From Streptomyces sp. NBC_01717 (GTDB lineage: Bacteria; Actinomycetota; Actinomycetes; Streptomycetales; Streptomycetaceae), in contig NZ_CP109178.1 of NCBI RefSeq assembly GCF_036248255.1, positions 8,933,001 to 8,997,000 of the forward strand: DNA of 64,000 bases. The letters run 5' to 3'. The stretch's first letter is position 1, and each line of letters opens with the position of its first letter. Shown here in pieces: positions 20,083-28,774 of this stretch. The translations under genes and the position numbers were made by a program. The notes beneath the pieces are model-generated. The model had not been told where the DNA came from, did no database searches, and worked only from the letters and a program-made list of their open reading frames with translations.

Positions 20083-21237
20083 GTGACGTTGCCCCTGTCC
20101 AGGATCGCCGTTCTCACCGGCGGCCTCGCCGTCGCCGCACTCAGCCTCAGCGCCTGTGGCGCAGCCACCAGCCAGTCCGCCACCACCCCGGACGGCAAGA
20201 AGGCCGCCACCGCCACCTCCGCGACGGACTTCGGCGGCATGGACGCCCTCGTCGCCGCGGCGAAGAAGGAGGGCACGCTGCACGCCATGGCTCTGCCCCG
20301 CGACTGGGCCAACTACGGCGCGCTGATCGACGGCTTCACCAAGAAGTACGGCATCAAGATCGAGGTCGAGAACCCCGACGGCAGCAGCCAGGACGAGATC
20401 AACGCGGTCACCTCGCGCAAGGGCCAGGACCGTGCCCCCGACGTGCTGGACCTGGGCAGCTCGTTCGCCCTGAGCGGGGCCCAGCAGGGTCTGTTCGCGT
20501 CGTACAAGGTCGCCTCGTACGACGACATCCCGGCCGCGCAGAAGGACCCGCAGGCACGCTGGTACAACGACTACGGCGGCTACGTCTCCATCGGCTGCGA
20601 CGCCAAGCGCGTCAAGCACTGCCCCACCACCTTCAAGGACCTCCTCAAGCCCGAGTACAAGGGCCAGGTCGCGCTCAACGGCAACCCGACCAAGTCCGGC
20701 TCCGCGTTCGGCGGCGTCTACGCGGCGGCCCTGGCGAACGGCGGTTCCCTCGACGATGTCCAGCCGGGACTGGACTTCTTCGCCGAGCTGAAGAAGAACG
20801 GGAACTACACGCCGGTCGAGTCGACCCCGGCGACCGTCGAGAAGGGCGAGACGCCCATCAGTATCGACTGGGACTACCTCAACGCCGGCTATGCCGACGA
20901 GTTCAAGAGCAAGGGCGTCGACTGGAAGGTCTCCGTCCCGTCCGACGGCCGGTACGCGCAGTACTACTCGCAGGCCATCACCAAGGACGCGCCGCACCCC
21001 GCCGCCGCCCGCCTCTGGCAGGAGTACCTGTACAGCGCCGAGGGCCAGAACCTCTGGCTCAAGGGCTACGCCCGCCCGGCGCTGATGCCGGCCATGGACA
21101 AGGCGGGGACGCTCGACAAGGACGCGGCCGCCAAGCTGCCCGAGGTCTCCGGCGCGGTCACGTTCCCGACCGAGGCCCAGCAGAACAAGGCCAAGGGCGT
21201 CATCGCCCAGGGCTGGGGCAAGGCCGTCTCGGGATGA
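20083..21237 (+). CDS. ABC importer substrate-binding lipoprotein (iron/2-aminoethylphosphonate/spermidine-like class)
   Basis: A 384-residue lipoprotein: basic start, hydrophobic stretch, lipobox LSLSAC with the acylated Cys near residue 25, then a periplasmic-binding-protein fold from about 50 on. It has the pattern of class F-like binding proteins for small anions or cations (RAPDVLDLGSSFALSGAQQG, WYNDYGGYVSIGCD, KPEYKGQVALNGNPTKSGSAF). These proteins bind Fe(III), polyamines, 2-aminoethylphosphonate or similar ligands at the cell surface. The GTG after AGGAGAGATC is the start; an open frame runs upstream over the operator and is not used. Its stop overlaps the next gene (ATGA). Ligand unknown; linkage to phospholipase C suggests a head-group compound. 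Confidence 0.85.
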   Translation: MTLPLSRIAVLTGGLAVAALSLSACGAATSQSATTPDGKKAATATSATDFGGMDALVAAAKKEGTLHAMALPRDWANYGALIDGFTKKYGIKIEVENPDGSSQDEINAVTSRKGQDRAPDVLDLGSSFALSGAQQGLFASYKVASYDDIPAAQKDPQARWYNDYGGYVSIGCDAKRVKHCPTTFKDLLKPEYKGQVALNGNPTKSGSAFGGVYAAALANGGSLDDVQPGLDFFAELKKNGNYTPVESTPATVEKGETPISIDWDYLNAGYADEFKSKGVDWKVSVPSDGRYAQYYSQAITKDAPHPAAARLWQEYLYSAEGQNLWLKGYARPALMPAMDKAGTLDKDAAAKLPEVSGAVTFPTEAQQNKAKGVIAQGWGKAVSG

Positions 21238-22148
21238 CCTCCGGCATGACTGTCACTTCCGCGCCGCCCCCCGTCGTCGCTGCGCCCGGCGCCGCCGCCT
21301 CGGGGCGGCGCCGGAGCGCCGGGTGGCTCGCCGTCGTTCCGTTGCTCGTCTTCGTGGCGATCGCCTTCGGTGTCCCGGCCCTGGCCATGCTGAACGGCGC
21401 CTTCACCGTCAAGGACCCGGCCACCGGCGCCACCTCCTACACCACCGCCAATCTGACCGCGTCGCTGCACGGCGCCTATCTGACAGCGCTCCTGGGCAGC
21501 GTCAAGCTGTCCGCCGTCTCGGCGGCCATCGCCATGCTCCTCGGGCTGTTGCTCGCCCAGGCCGTGGTGGTCTCCCGCTTCCGCGCACTGCGCGAGGCCG
21601 TACTCACCGCCTCCGGGGTGCTCGCGAACTTCGGCGGTGTGCCACTCGCCTTCGCCTTCGTCGCGACGCTCGGCAACTCCGGTGTCCTCACAACGCACCT
21701 GGGCCTCGCCGACGCGGGCTGGACCCTGTACAGCTTCTGGGGCCTGACCCTCACGTACCTCTACTTCCTGATCCCGCTGATGGTCCTCACCATCACGCCC
21801 GCCCTCGACGGGCTGCGCTCCCAGTGGCGCGAGGCCGCCCGGAACAACGGCGCCACACATGCCCAGTACTGGCGGCACGTCGCCCTCCCGGTGCTCGCGC
21901 CGTCGTTGCTCGGTGGCCTGGTGCTGCTGTTCGGCAGCGCGTTCGCCGCCTACGCCACTGCGGCCGCGATGGTCGGTAGCTCGGTGCCGCTGGTCACCCT
22001 GCAGATCGCCGACGCCATCTCCGGCAACGTCCTGGTCGGCCAGGAGAACGTGGCTCTGGCACTCAGCCTCGACATGGTCCTCGTCGCGGGCCTGGTGATG
22101 GCCGTGTACCTGCCCCTGCAACGACGGAGCGCGCGATGGCTCGCCTGA
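21234..22148 (+). CDS. ABC importer permease 1
   Basis: 304 residues with about six membrane helices (VPLLVFVAIAFGVPALAML, LGLLLAQAVVV and others) and the inner-membrane permease EAA motif at EAARNNGATHAQYWRHVALP, where the ATPase docks. It starts four bases inside the binding-protein gene and overlaps the second permease by 13 bases, so the operon is translationally coupled. Confidence 0.9.
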   Translation: MTSGMTVTSAPPPVVAAPGAAASGRRRSAGWLAVVPLLVFVAIAFGVPALAMLNGAFTVKDPATGATSYTTANLTASLHGAYLTALLGSVKLSAVSAAIAMLLGLLLAQAVVVSRFRALREAVLTASGVLANFGGVPLAFAFVATLGNSGVLTTHLGLADAGWTLYSFWGLTLTYLYFLIPLMVLTITPALDGLRSQWREAARNNGATHAQYWRHVALPVLAPSLLGGLVLLFGSAFAAYATAAAMVGSSVPLVTLQIADAISGNVLVGQENVALALSLDMVLVAGLVMAVYLPLQRRSARWLA

Positions 22149-22969
22149 ACACCACCTTCCGCCCCGGGCGGGCCGCGGTCCTCGCCGTCGCCGGGCTCTA
22201 CTTCCTGGTGCCGCTGGCAGCCTCCGTGATCTTCACGGTCGACGTGCCGGGTCAGGGACTGAACGTCGACGCGTACGCGCAGATCCTCGGCACCGACGGC
22301 TTCCTGCCCAGCCTGGTGCTCTCCCTCGAACTGGCCGCCGCCACGATCGCTGTCGTTCTGCTGCTGATGGTGCCCGCCATGGTCGCGTTGCGGCTCGGCG
22401 CACCCCGGCTGCGGCCCGTGGTCGAGGTCATCTGCTCGCTGCCGCTGATCGTCCCGCCGATCGCGTTCGTCGCCGGGATCGGAACAGTCCTCAAGTGGGG
22501 TCCCGAGTACCTCGCGACGACGCCGCTCTTCCAGACGTTCGTCGCGCTCCAGAACCCGGACTTCCCGATCGTGCTCGTCCTCGCCTACGTGGTGATGGCT
22601 CTGCCGTTCGTCCACCGTGCCCTCGACGCGGGGCTGCGCGCCGTCGACGTGCGCACGCTCGTCGAGGCCGCCCGCAGTTGCGGCGCGGGCTGGCCGCAGG
22701 CCCTCGTCCGCGCCGTGCTGCCGAACCTCCGCGGCGCGCTGCTGAACGCGGCGTTCCTCACGCTGGCACTCGTGCTGGGGGAGTTCACGGTCGCCCAGCT
22801 CCTCGGCTTCCAGCCGTTCGCCGTGTGGATCTACAGCATCGGCGGCTCCCAGGCCCAGATGTCCGTCGCCGTGTCCGTGCTCAGCCTGTTCCTGACCTGG
22901 GCACTCCTCCTGGCGGTCGCCACCCTCGGCGGCCGCCGCGCCCCCTCCCGTACCGCATCCCAGGGATGA
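22136..22969 (+). CDS. ABC importer permease 2
   Basis: 277 residues, about six membrane helices, with the EAA docking loop at EAARSCGAGWPQALVRAVLP. Sequence and position show it is the heterodimer partner of the preceding permease. The stop overlaps the ATPase start (ATGA at 22966-22969). Confidence 0.9.
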   Translation: MARLNTTFRPGRAAVLAVAGLYFLVPLAASVIFTVDVPGQGLNVDAYAQILGTDGFLPSLVLSLELAAATIAVVLLLMVPAMVALRLGAPRLRPVVEVICSLPLIVPPIAFVAGIGTVLKWGPEYLATTPLFQTFVALQNPDFPIVLVLAYVVMALPFVHRALDAGLRAVDVRTLVEAARSCGAGWPQALVRAVLPNLRGALLNAAFLTLALVLGEFTVAQLLGFQPFAVWIYSIGGSQAQMSVAVSVLSLFLTWALLLAVATLGGRRAPSRTASQG

Positions 22970-24060
22970 CCTCCACCATGACGATCAACACGCTGGAGAA
23001 GGCCGCCACGACCGGCGCCGCAACCGTCGAATTCCGTGGCATGCGACGCAAGTTCGGCGCGACCGTCGCCCTCGACGGCCTCGACCTGACCGCGCGGCCC
23101 GGAGAACTCCTCGCCCTGCTCGGCCCGTCCGGCTGCGGCAAGACCACCGCACTGCGCGTGCTCGCCGGGTTCGAACACCCGGACTCCGGCGAGGTACTCG
23201 TCGACGGCGAGGACGTGACCCGGGTGCCGGCCCACCGCCGCGACGCCGGGATGGTCTTCCAGTCGTACAGCCTTTTCCCGCACCTCACCGCGCTCGACAA
23301 CGTCGCGTTCGGGATGCGCATGCGCAAGGTCCGTACGGCCGAGCGGCGCGCCCGCGCCGCCGAGCTGCTGGAGCTGGTAGGCCTCGGGGATACGGGTGAA
23401 CGCTTCCCGCACCAGCTCTCCGGCGGGCAGCAGCAGCGCATCGCGCTCGCCCGCGCGCTCGCGCTGCGCCCGCGGGTCCTGCTGCTCGACGAACCGCTGT
23501 CCGCGCTCGACGCCAAGGTACGGCTGACGCTCCGCGAGGAGATCCGCCGCCTGCAGCAGGAACTCGCCATCACCACACTCTTTGTGACGCACGATCAGGA
23601 AGAGGCACTCTCGATGGCCGACCGCGTCGCCGTGATGCGCGCGGGGCGGCTGGAGCAGTGCGCTGCCCCCGCCGAGCTGTACGCGCGGCCCGCCACTGCG
23701 TTCGTCGCCGAGTTCGTCGGCACCATGAGCCGGATCCCGGGCGTCCTCGACGCCGAGCGCACGACGGTGGCGGTCCTCGGACGACGGCTGCCCGTGGACG
23801 GCGACCCGGGCGAGGGCAACGACGTGGACGTCCTCGTACGACCCGAAAGCGTCCGGCTCACCGCGGACGACATGGGCGACGCCAGGGTCGTCGCCACCGC
23901 CTTCCTCGGCGCCGTCACCCGCGTCACCGTCCGCCTCGCCGACGGCACCGAGGCCAAGGCCGACCTGCGGACGCACGAGGCGGCGGTACTCGCCGCCGGC
24001 ACCGCCGTGACCGTGATGCTCCCGGACCGGCCGGTGCTGGTCGCGGCGCGGCGCCACTGA
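22966..24060 (+). CDS. ABC importer ATPase
   Basis: About 364 residues: Walker A GPSGCGKTT, Q-loop FQSYSLFPH, signature LSGGQQQRIALARAL, Walker B LLLLDEPLSALD, H-loop THDQEEALSMADR, then a C-terminal TOBE-like domain (about 270-360) as in the PotA/FbpC/PhnT group of import ATPases. It energises the two upstream permeases. It starts by an ATGA overlap with the permease, or at the ATG four codons later. A perfect hairpin follows 31 bases after the stop. Confidence 0.92.
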   Translation: MTSTMTINTLEKAATTGAATVEFRGMRRKFGATVALDGLDLTARPGELLALLGPSGCGKTTALRVLAGFEHPDSGEVLVDGEDVTRVPAHRRDAGMVFQSYSLFPHLTALDNVAFGMRMRKVRTAERRARAAELLELVGLGDTGERFPHQLSGGQQQRIALARALALRPRVLLLDEPLSALDAKVRLTLREEIRRLQQELAITTLFVTHDQEEALSMADRVAVMRAGRLEQCAAPAELYARPATAFVAEFVGTMSRIPGVLDAERTTVAVLGRRLPVDGDPGEGNDVDVLVRPESVRLTADDMGDARVVATAFLGAVTRVTVRLADGTEAKADLRTHEAAVLAAGTAVTVMLPDRPVLVAARRH

Positions 24061-24090
24061 CCCGGCGCCGCCGCATCCGACTGCCCGCAG

Positions 24091-24124
24091 GACGTGCTGC
24101 AGGCGTACTGCCCTGCAGCACGTC
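24091..24124. terminator. intercistronic hairpin between importer ATPase and HAD genes
   Basis: GACGTGCTGCAGG (24091-24103), an eight-base loop and CCTGCAGCACGTC (24112-24124) give a perfect 13-bp stem. It may terminate or attenuate, leaving the phosphatase expressed at a lower level than the importer, or protect the upstream message. Confidence 0.65.
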
Positions 24125-24162
24125 AGCACCCGCCCTACGTCAACCCGCTGAAAGAGACCTCT

Positions 24163-24921
24163 GTGAAGCACCCTCGCACCACGCCCGTCCAGCCGTCGCT
24201 GCTGGAGGCCGTGCTGTTCGACATGGACGGCACCCTCGTGGACACCGAGCAGCTGTGGTGGGGGGCCGTCGACGAGGTGGCTGCCGGGTTGGGGTACGCA
24301 CTCACCGAGGCCGACCAGCCCGATGTGCTGGGCCGCCCCGTGGAGCACACGGCGAAGGCACTCGGCCTGGCCGCCGGCGCGCCGGTCGACGCGGTCGCCG
24401 CCGAGCTCCACAGGGAATTCGCGGCCCGGGTGCGCGCCGACGTCGTGCCGCGCCCCGGCGCGGTCGAGCTGCTCGTGGCGCTGCGCAGCGAGGGCGTTCC
24501 CACCGCCCTGGTCACGGCCTCGCCGCGGCACGTCGCCGATACCGTCGTGAAGGCCCTGGAGGCTTTGGGCGCGGGCCGGTTCACCACCACCGTCACCGCC
24601 GACGACACGCTCCGCACGAAACCCGACCCCGACCCGTACCTCGCCGCCTGCCAAGCCCTGGGTGTGGCCCCGGGCGCCTGTGTGGCCGTGGAAGACACTC
24701 CCACGGGCGTCGCCTCGGCGGAGGCGGCGGGCTGCCATGTCCTCGCGGTCCCGTCCGTCGCACCGATCGAACCGAGGGACCGGCGCACGGTTCTCGGGAG
24801 CCTGGAGGAGGCGTCCTTCGGGCTGCTGAGTGCGCTGGTGCGCGCCGGGGTGCCGGGGCCGCGTGCGCTCACCGAGCCGACGCCGGCTCAGGGGAGGCGC
24901 GCCCTGGGCCCGGCCCGCTGA
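24163..24921 (+). CDS. HAD-superfamily phosphatase/mutase (beta-phosphoglucomutase-like)
   Basis: About 252 residues with all four HAD motifs: FDMDGTLVD (nucleophile Asp), LVTAS (Thr/Ser), TKPDPDPYL (Lys) and VAVEDTPTGV (acidic pair). A helical cap lies between motifs I and II, the C1 subclass that includes phosphoglycolate phosphatase, beta-phosphoglucomutase and phosphonoacetaldehyde hydrolase. The GTG at 24163 is chosen because earlier candidate starts fall in the hairpin; its ribosome site is weak. Position at the end of the importer operon suggests it dephosphorylates the imported compound, an inference from context. Confidence 0.8.
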   Translation: MKHPRTTPVQPSLLEAVLFDMDGTLVDTEQLWWGAVDEVAAGLGYALTEADQPDVLGRPVEHTAKALGLAAGAPVDAVAAELHREFAARVRADVVPRPGAVELLVALRSEGVPTALVTASPRHVADTVVKALEALGAGRFTTTVTADDTLRTKPDPDPYLAACQALGVAPGACVAVEDTPTGVASAEAAGCHVLAVPSVAPIEPRDRRTVLGSLEEASFGLLSALVRAGVPGPRALTEPTPAQGRRALGPAR

Positions 24922-25110
24922 AGCTGGGCGCGGTGGTGGGCGCGGGGACCGACTTGGAAAGCGACGCTTCCACTTGTCCTTGTACGTAGTTGACGCGATG
25001 CCCGTCACCAGGCCTCGGCACCGGGGCGCTGTGGGCCCCCCTGCAACAGACCACGGCCGTCGCGCAGCGGTGTTCCCGGTCGGCGCTTCCGTCGGTGGGT
25101 ATGCGCGCTG

Positions 25111-25827
25111 TCACGCAGTTCCGCCGGCGGCGAGTCGCATGAGGTCGGTGGTGAAGTCGACGTCGTCGGCGGTGTGTTCGGCGCGGGTGGCGTTGCCGCC
25201 GAATTGGTGTTGGTAGCCGGTCCAGGCGCTGTCGGCGATCGACCGCCCGACGCCGCTGCGCAGCAGGAGTACGAGTTCGGTGGCGGCGCGTTGGATCCGG
25301 TCGCCGAGCGCGGCCTGCCCCCAGTCCTCGGGAGCGGCGAAGAGGGAGGTGGGCACGGGAAGAGCGCGCAGGAAGGCGAACAGGGGCCGGAGTTGCTCGT
25401 CGACCACCATGGCGTGCCGGGATGTGCCCGCGGTGGCGGCGAGGATGACCGGTTTGGCGATGAGCAGGTCGTTGTCGAGGATGTCGGCGAAAGACTTCAA
25501 CAGTCCACTGATGCCTGCCTTGTATACGGGTGTGCTGACGATAACGGCGTCGGCAGCGGCAAGGCGTTCGAACACGGTCTTGAGGCGCTCACCGGGGAAT
25601 CCGGAGACGATCGCCTGGGCGGTGTCGACCGCGAGCGGTCCGAGTTCGATGACGCCGACGGTCGCGGACCTGCCGGATTCGAGGAGCAGGTCGAGAACTT
25701 TTTGCGCGGTGCGATCCGCGAGGAGACGGGTGGACGAGGGGTCGCTCACACCGGCGCTGACGACGACGAGGCGCAAGGGGTCCTCCGGTTCGGCGGAATC
25801 GTGCGGGTCGGTGGTGGTGAGGCTCAT
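25111..25827 (-). CDS. NAD(P)H-dependent FMN reductase, partner of the LLM monooxygenase
   Basis: 238 residues with a flavodoxin-like fold: an FMN phosphate-binding loop region SAGVSDPSSTRLLADR near the N-terminus and STPVYKAGISGLLKSFADIL in the middle, the usual flavin-reductase signature. The sequence resembles the CE1759-type reductase paired with CE1758-type LLM enzymes in actinobacteria. It would provide reduced FMN to the monooxygenase encoded just upstream on the same strand. The ATG lies in an ATGA overlap with a short open frame that separates it from the LLM gene, so translational coupling is possible. Confidence 0.8.
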   Translation of the reverse strand: MSLTTTDPHDSAEPEDPLRLVVVSAGVSDPSSTRLLADRTAQKVLDLLLESGRSATVGVIELGPLAVDTAQAIVSGFPGERLKTVFERLAAADAVIVSTPVYKAGISGLLKSFADILDNDLLIAKPVILAATAGTSRHAMVVDEQLRPLFAFLRALPVPTSLFAAPEDWGQAALGDRIQRAATELVLLLRSGVGRSIADSAWTGYQHQFGGNATRAEHTADDVDFTTDLMRLAAGGTA

Positions 25828-25963
25828 GCGGGGTTCTCTTCCTCTTCCTTCGGCGCGGTGGATGTCGCTGCCTCGTCCTCGGCGGTCTCGAGGCGCGCGA
25901 GGCCGACGTCGCGGAGCACCTCGCCGGGGAGAAGGCCTCCCACGCCTCGATCGCGAGTGGAAA
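25826..25963 (-). other. short open frame between LLM and FMN reductase genes
   Basis: Between the LLM stop and the reductase start one frame stays open for about 45 codons (GVGGLLPGEVLRDVGLARL, then an acidic EEEENPA end) and stops exactly in an ATGA overlap with the reductase start. It has coding-like composition but no clear start. It may be the original C-terminus of the LLM protein displaced by a frameshift, or a tiny linker gene. Confidence 0.35.
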
Positions 25964-25978
25964 CGCTGCCTGCCCTGG

Positions 25979-27166
25979 TCACACGGCCGACGGGAAGTGT
26001 GCCTCGACGGCCGGGTCGCTGTCCTGGTACGGGGACGCGCCGGAGAGGTTGTCGCCGCGGTTGGGGTTCGGGCGCGGCTGCCGTGGCTCGGCATCGCCGT
26101 ACTTCTCCGTGACCCGGGTGCTGTGGACGGGGGCGTCGGGCACTCCAGGGGCGCGTCTGCCGGCCATCTCCTTGCGGAGCACCGGGACGACCTCGGTTCC
26201 GAGCAGCTCGACCTGCTCGAGCGCCATCTCGACGGGCAGGCCCATGCCGTCGAGCGCGAAGAGCTGGCGCTGGTAGTCACCGAAACCCTCCTGGAAGGTG
26301 AGGGTCTTGTCGATGACCTCCTGCGGACTGCCCACGCTCAGGGGTGTGCGGGTCATGTAGTCATCGAGCGAGCTGCCCCGGAAAACCGGGTACTCCTCGA
26401 AGTACGGGCGGAAGGTGTTCACGGCATCCTGGGAGCGTCGGGCGATGAACGCCTGCCCGCCAAGACCGACGATTGCCTGTTCCTTCGTGCCGTGCCCGTA
26501 GTGCTCGAAACGTGCGCGGTAGAAGTCCACGAGCGGCTTGAAGTGCAGGTTCGGCGCCAGGATGTGATTGGCGAAGTACCCGTTGCCGTAGTAGGCGGCC
26601 TGCTCGGCGACCTCGGGCGTGCGGATCGAGCCGTGCCAGACGAAGGGCGGCACGTCGTCCAAGGGCCGCGGGGTCGAGGTGAAGCCCTGCAACGGGGTGC
26701 GGAAGGTGCCCTCCCAGTCCACGACATCCTCCCGCCAGAGCCGGTGCAACAGGTTGTAGTTCTCCAGAGCGAGAGCCACACCCTTCCGGATGTCCTTTCC
26801 GAACCACGGATAGACCGGCACCGTGTTGCCACGCCCGACCATGAGATCGAGTCGTCCCTTCGCCACGTGCTGGAGCATGGCGTAGTCCTCGGCGATCTTC
26901 ACCGGGTCATTCGTGGTCATGAGCGTGACCGACGTGCTGAGGATGATGCGCTCGGTCAGCGCCGCGATGTGTGCCAGCAGGGTGGTGGGCGAGGACGGGA
27001 CGAAGGGGGGATTGTGGTGCTCACCGAGTGCGAACACATCCAAGCCGACCTCGTCGGCCCGCTGCGCCACTCGCACCACGTTGCTGATGCGTTCCGCCTC
27101 GCTCTGGGTGTAGCCGGTGACCGGATCGGGTGCGATGTCACCGACCGTGAAGATTCCGAACTGCAT
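25979..27166 (-). CDS. LLM-class flavin-dependent monooxygenase (CE1758-like)
   Basis: A 395-residue luciferase-like protein: MQFGIFTVGDI at the first strand, FALGEHHNPPFVPSSPTTLLAHIAALT (the HH motif common in bacterial luciferase relatives), VKIAEDYAMLQHVAKGRLDLMVGRG, and the C-terminal barrel half. These enzymes oxidise small organic substrates with reduced flavin and oxygen. The last 40 residues are Pro/Asn/Arg-rich (QPRPNPNRGDNLSGASPYQ). It is followed on the same strand by its likely FMN reductase and preceded by another FMN reductase. Substrate unknown. Confidence 0.88.
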   Translation of the reverse strand: MQFGIFTVGDIAPDPVTGYTQSEAERISNVVRVAQRADEVGLDVFALGEHHNPPFVPSSPTTLLAHIAALTERIILSTSVTLMTTNDPVKIAEDYAMLQHVAKGRLDLMVGRGNTVPVYPWFGKDIRKGVALALENYNLLHRLWREDVVDWEGTFRTPLQGFTSTPRPLDDVPPFVWHGSIRTPEVAEQAAYYGNGYFANHILAPNLHFKPLVDFYRARFEHYGHGTKEQAIVGLGGQAFIARRSQDAVNTFRPYFEEYPVFRGSSLDDYMTRTPLSVGSPQEVIDKTLTFQEGFGDYQRQLFALDGMGLPVEMALEQVELLGTEVVPVLRKEMAGRRAPGVPDAPVHSTRVTEKYGDAEPRQPRPNPNRGDNLSGASPYQDSDPAVEAHFPSAV

Positions 27167-27365
27167 TCTGTCCGTCTTTCTGTGTTGTCCCTGCGCGAGG
27201 ACACCCCTGCGCCACCGGGTTCCGGATCGTTTCGCCGCGCGACAGCGGCCGGCCCTGGGTGTCGTGGGTCACGTCACCGAACGTGTCCGGTCCGAGCGCG
27301 ATCGAGGCCCCGACATCGACGGGTCTGTCATTCCCGTCGCGGTCGAAAGGGTGGCGCAGGTTCCG

Positions 27366-27401
27366 CGCCCCGCACCGGCGTCGCGACGCCGGTGCGGGGC
27401 G
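27366..27401. terminator. very strong hairpin terminator
   Basis: CGCCCCGCACCGGCGTC (27366-27382) and its exact complement (27385-27401) are separated by two bases, a 17-bp perfect stem. It lies downstream of the minus-strand FMN reductase at 27431-27991 and upstream of the LLM gene, so it separates two transcription units. Confidence 0.85.
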
Positions 27402-27430
27402 TTGTCATCGGCGCCTCGTGATGTCTCGCG

Positions 27431-27991
27431 TCAGCCGACGCGCAGCGGAGCGAGGGCGTTGCTCCAGGCGACGACCTGGTCGAGGGTGGTGGTGAGGGAC
27501 TCGCGGTGGAGGTCGGCAGGCTTGAAGACGCTGAAGTTCTCGAAATCGGTGAACAGGGAGAGCGCCACCTGGGAGCGGACGTCCGCCATCTGCAGCTCAC
27601 CGGCGATCAGGCGCAGATGCTCCACGGCGCGGGTGCCGCCGGTGGAGCCGTAGCTGACGAAGCCGACGGACTTGTTGGCCCACTCGGCGGCCAGGAAGTC
27701 GATGGCGTTCTTCAGAGCGCCGGGCACCGAATGGTTGTACTCGGGGGTCACGATGACGAAGCCGTCGAACGAGGCGATCTTCGCGGCCCACTCCTGCGTG
27801 TGCGGCTGGCTGTACTGACCCATCGCAGGCGGGTAGACCTCATCCAGCAGCGGCAGCTTGTAGTCCACCAGGTCGACGAGTTCGTACTCCGCGTCGGTGC
27901 GGGCCGTGGCCAACCCGTGTACCCAGTGGGCGACGGCCTCGCCATTACGTCCGGGGCGCGTACTGCCGAGGATGATGCCAATCCTTGTCAT
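27431..27991 (-). CDS. NADPH-dependent FMN reductase/quinone reductase
   Basis: A 186-residue flavodoxin-like protein. The FMN-binding loop GSTRPGRNG follows the first strand (residues 9-17), and TPEYNHSVPGALKNAID is the second signature of the NADPH-dependent FMN reductase family (azoreductase, chromate and quinone reductases). It is cytoplasmic and reduces flavins or quinones with NAD(P)H. It diverges from a MarR regulator over an 85-base gap with two inverted repeats, so it is very probably repressed by that regulator and induced by redox-active or phenolic compounds. Confidence 0.9.
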   Translation of the reverse strand: MTRIGIILGSTRPGRNGEAVAHWVHGLATARTDAEYELVDLVDYKLPLLDEVYPPAMGQYSQPHTQEWAAKIASFDGFVIVTPEYNHSVPGALKNAIDFLAAEWANKSVGFVSYGSTGGTRAVEHLRLIAGELQMADVRSQVALSLFTDFENFSVFKPADLHRESLTTTLDQVVAWSNALAPLRVG

Positions 27992-28015
27992 CTTTTATTC
28001 CTTTGCTTGGATATG

Positions 28016-28061
28016 TACTTGCCGAGTCAAGTAAATGACCGAGTACTTGCCTTGTCAAGGA
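28016..28061. promoter_or_regulatory. two MarR-type operators between FMN reductase and MarR genes
   Basis: TACTTGCCGAGTCAAGTA (28016-28033) is a perfect TACTTG/CAAGTA inverted repeat and TACTTGCCTTGTCAAGGA (28044-28061) is a near copy, 28 bases downstream. Both have six-base arms around a six-base centre. A possible -10 TAGGAT at 28064-28069 sits seven bases before the MarR ATG, which would make the MarR message leaderless and place the second operator over its promoter. Confidence 0.75.
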
Positions 28062-28076
28062 GATAGGATGTGAGGC

Positions 28077-28538
28077 ATGCCCCACGACGAAGAGCCCCTG
28101 CGCCCCTTGGACCAGACCGAGGAAAAGCTCGTGCGCGCCCTGGGCAATGTCATGACGGCGCTGCCGCGACTGGTTGACGCGGACATGGTCCGTGACGGAG
28201 CGCTTCCCCTCTCGGAGTACACCCCCCTCATGTTCCTGTCCGAGGCTCCCCACCACCGGATGCGGATGAGCGAACTCGCCGCTGTCTGCAACCTGTCCCT
28301 CAGCGGAATGACCCGCGTCGTCAACCGCCTCGAAAAGCAGGGACTCATCCAACGAGCCAAGTGCCAGGAAGACCTGCGCGGATGGAACGCCGTCCTCACC
28401 GGCGACGGCCTCGCCCGTCTGCGGGAAGCCTGGCCCTCCCATCTGGCCAGCATCCGACGGCACGTCCTCGACAACCTCGCCGGCCACGACCTCGCCGCAC
28501 TCGGCGCCGCACTCCAACGCGTGGCGACCGCACCCTGA
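28077..28538 (+). CDS. MarR-family transcriptional regulator
   Basis: 153 residues with a winged helix: MRMSELAAVCNLSLSGMTRVVNRLEKQGLI (about residues 62-92) is the helix-turn-helix and RAKCQEDLRGWNAVLTGDG is the wing. Flanking helices provide the dimer interface. It likely represses the divergent FMN reductase and itself through the two operators in the intergenic gap. A cysteine in the wing (AKCQED) and one in the recognition region (AVCNLS) might give redox sensitivity, an inference only. Confidence 0.9.
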   Translation: MPHDEEPLRPLDQTEEKLVRALGNVMTALPRLVDADMVRDGALPLSEYTPLMFLSEAPHHRMRMSELAAVCNLSLSGMTRVVNRLEKQGLIQRAKCQEDLRGWNAVLTGDGLARLREAWPSHLASIRRHVLDNLAGHDLAALGAALQRVATAP

Positions 28539-28774
28539 CCCTACGAACACCCTGACCTGTCGAAGTGGGGATCGTCGGGGCGCCGAGTGGTCGGTGCATG
28601 GCGGGCCCGGCCCCGGGCGAGACAGCCCTGGCATCCGATGAAGGGCAGCGGCACCAAGGTCGCGAGCGGCATCAGTGAGCCGCGGCAACGGTGACCGGCC
28701 GTACGGAGCCGGCGGTCACAGTATCGACGAGTTCCACTACGCCGGACGGCTCCTCCAGCACGGCTGCGACGCCC

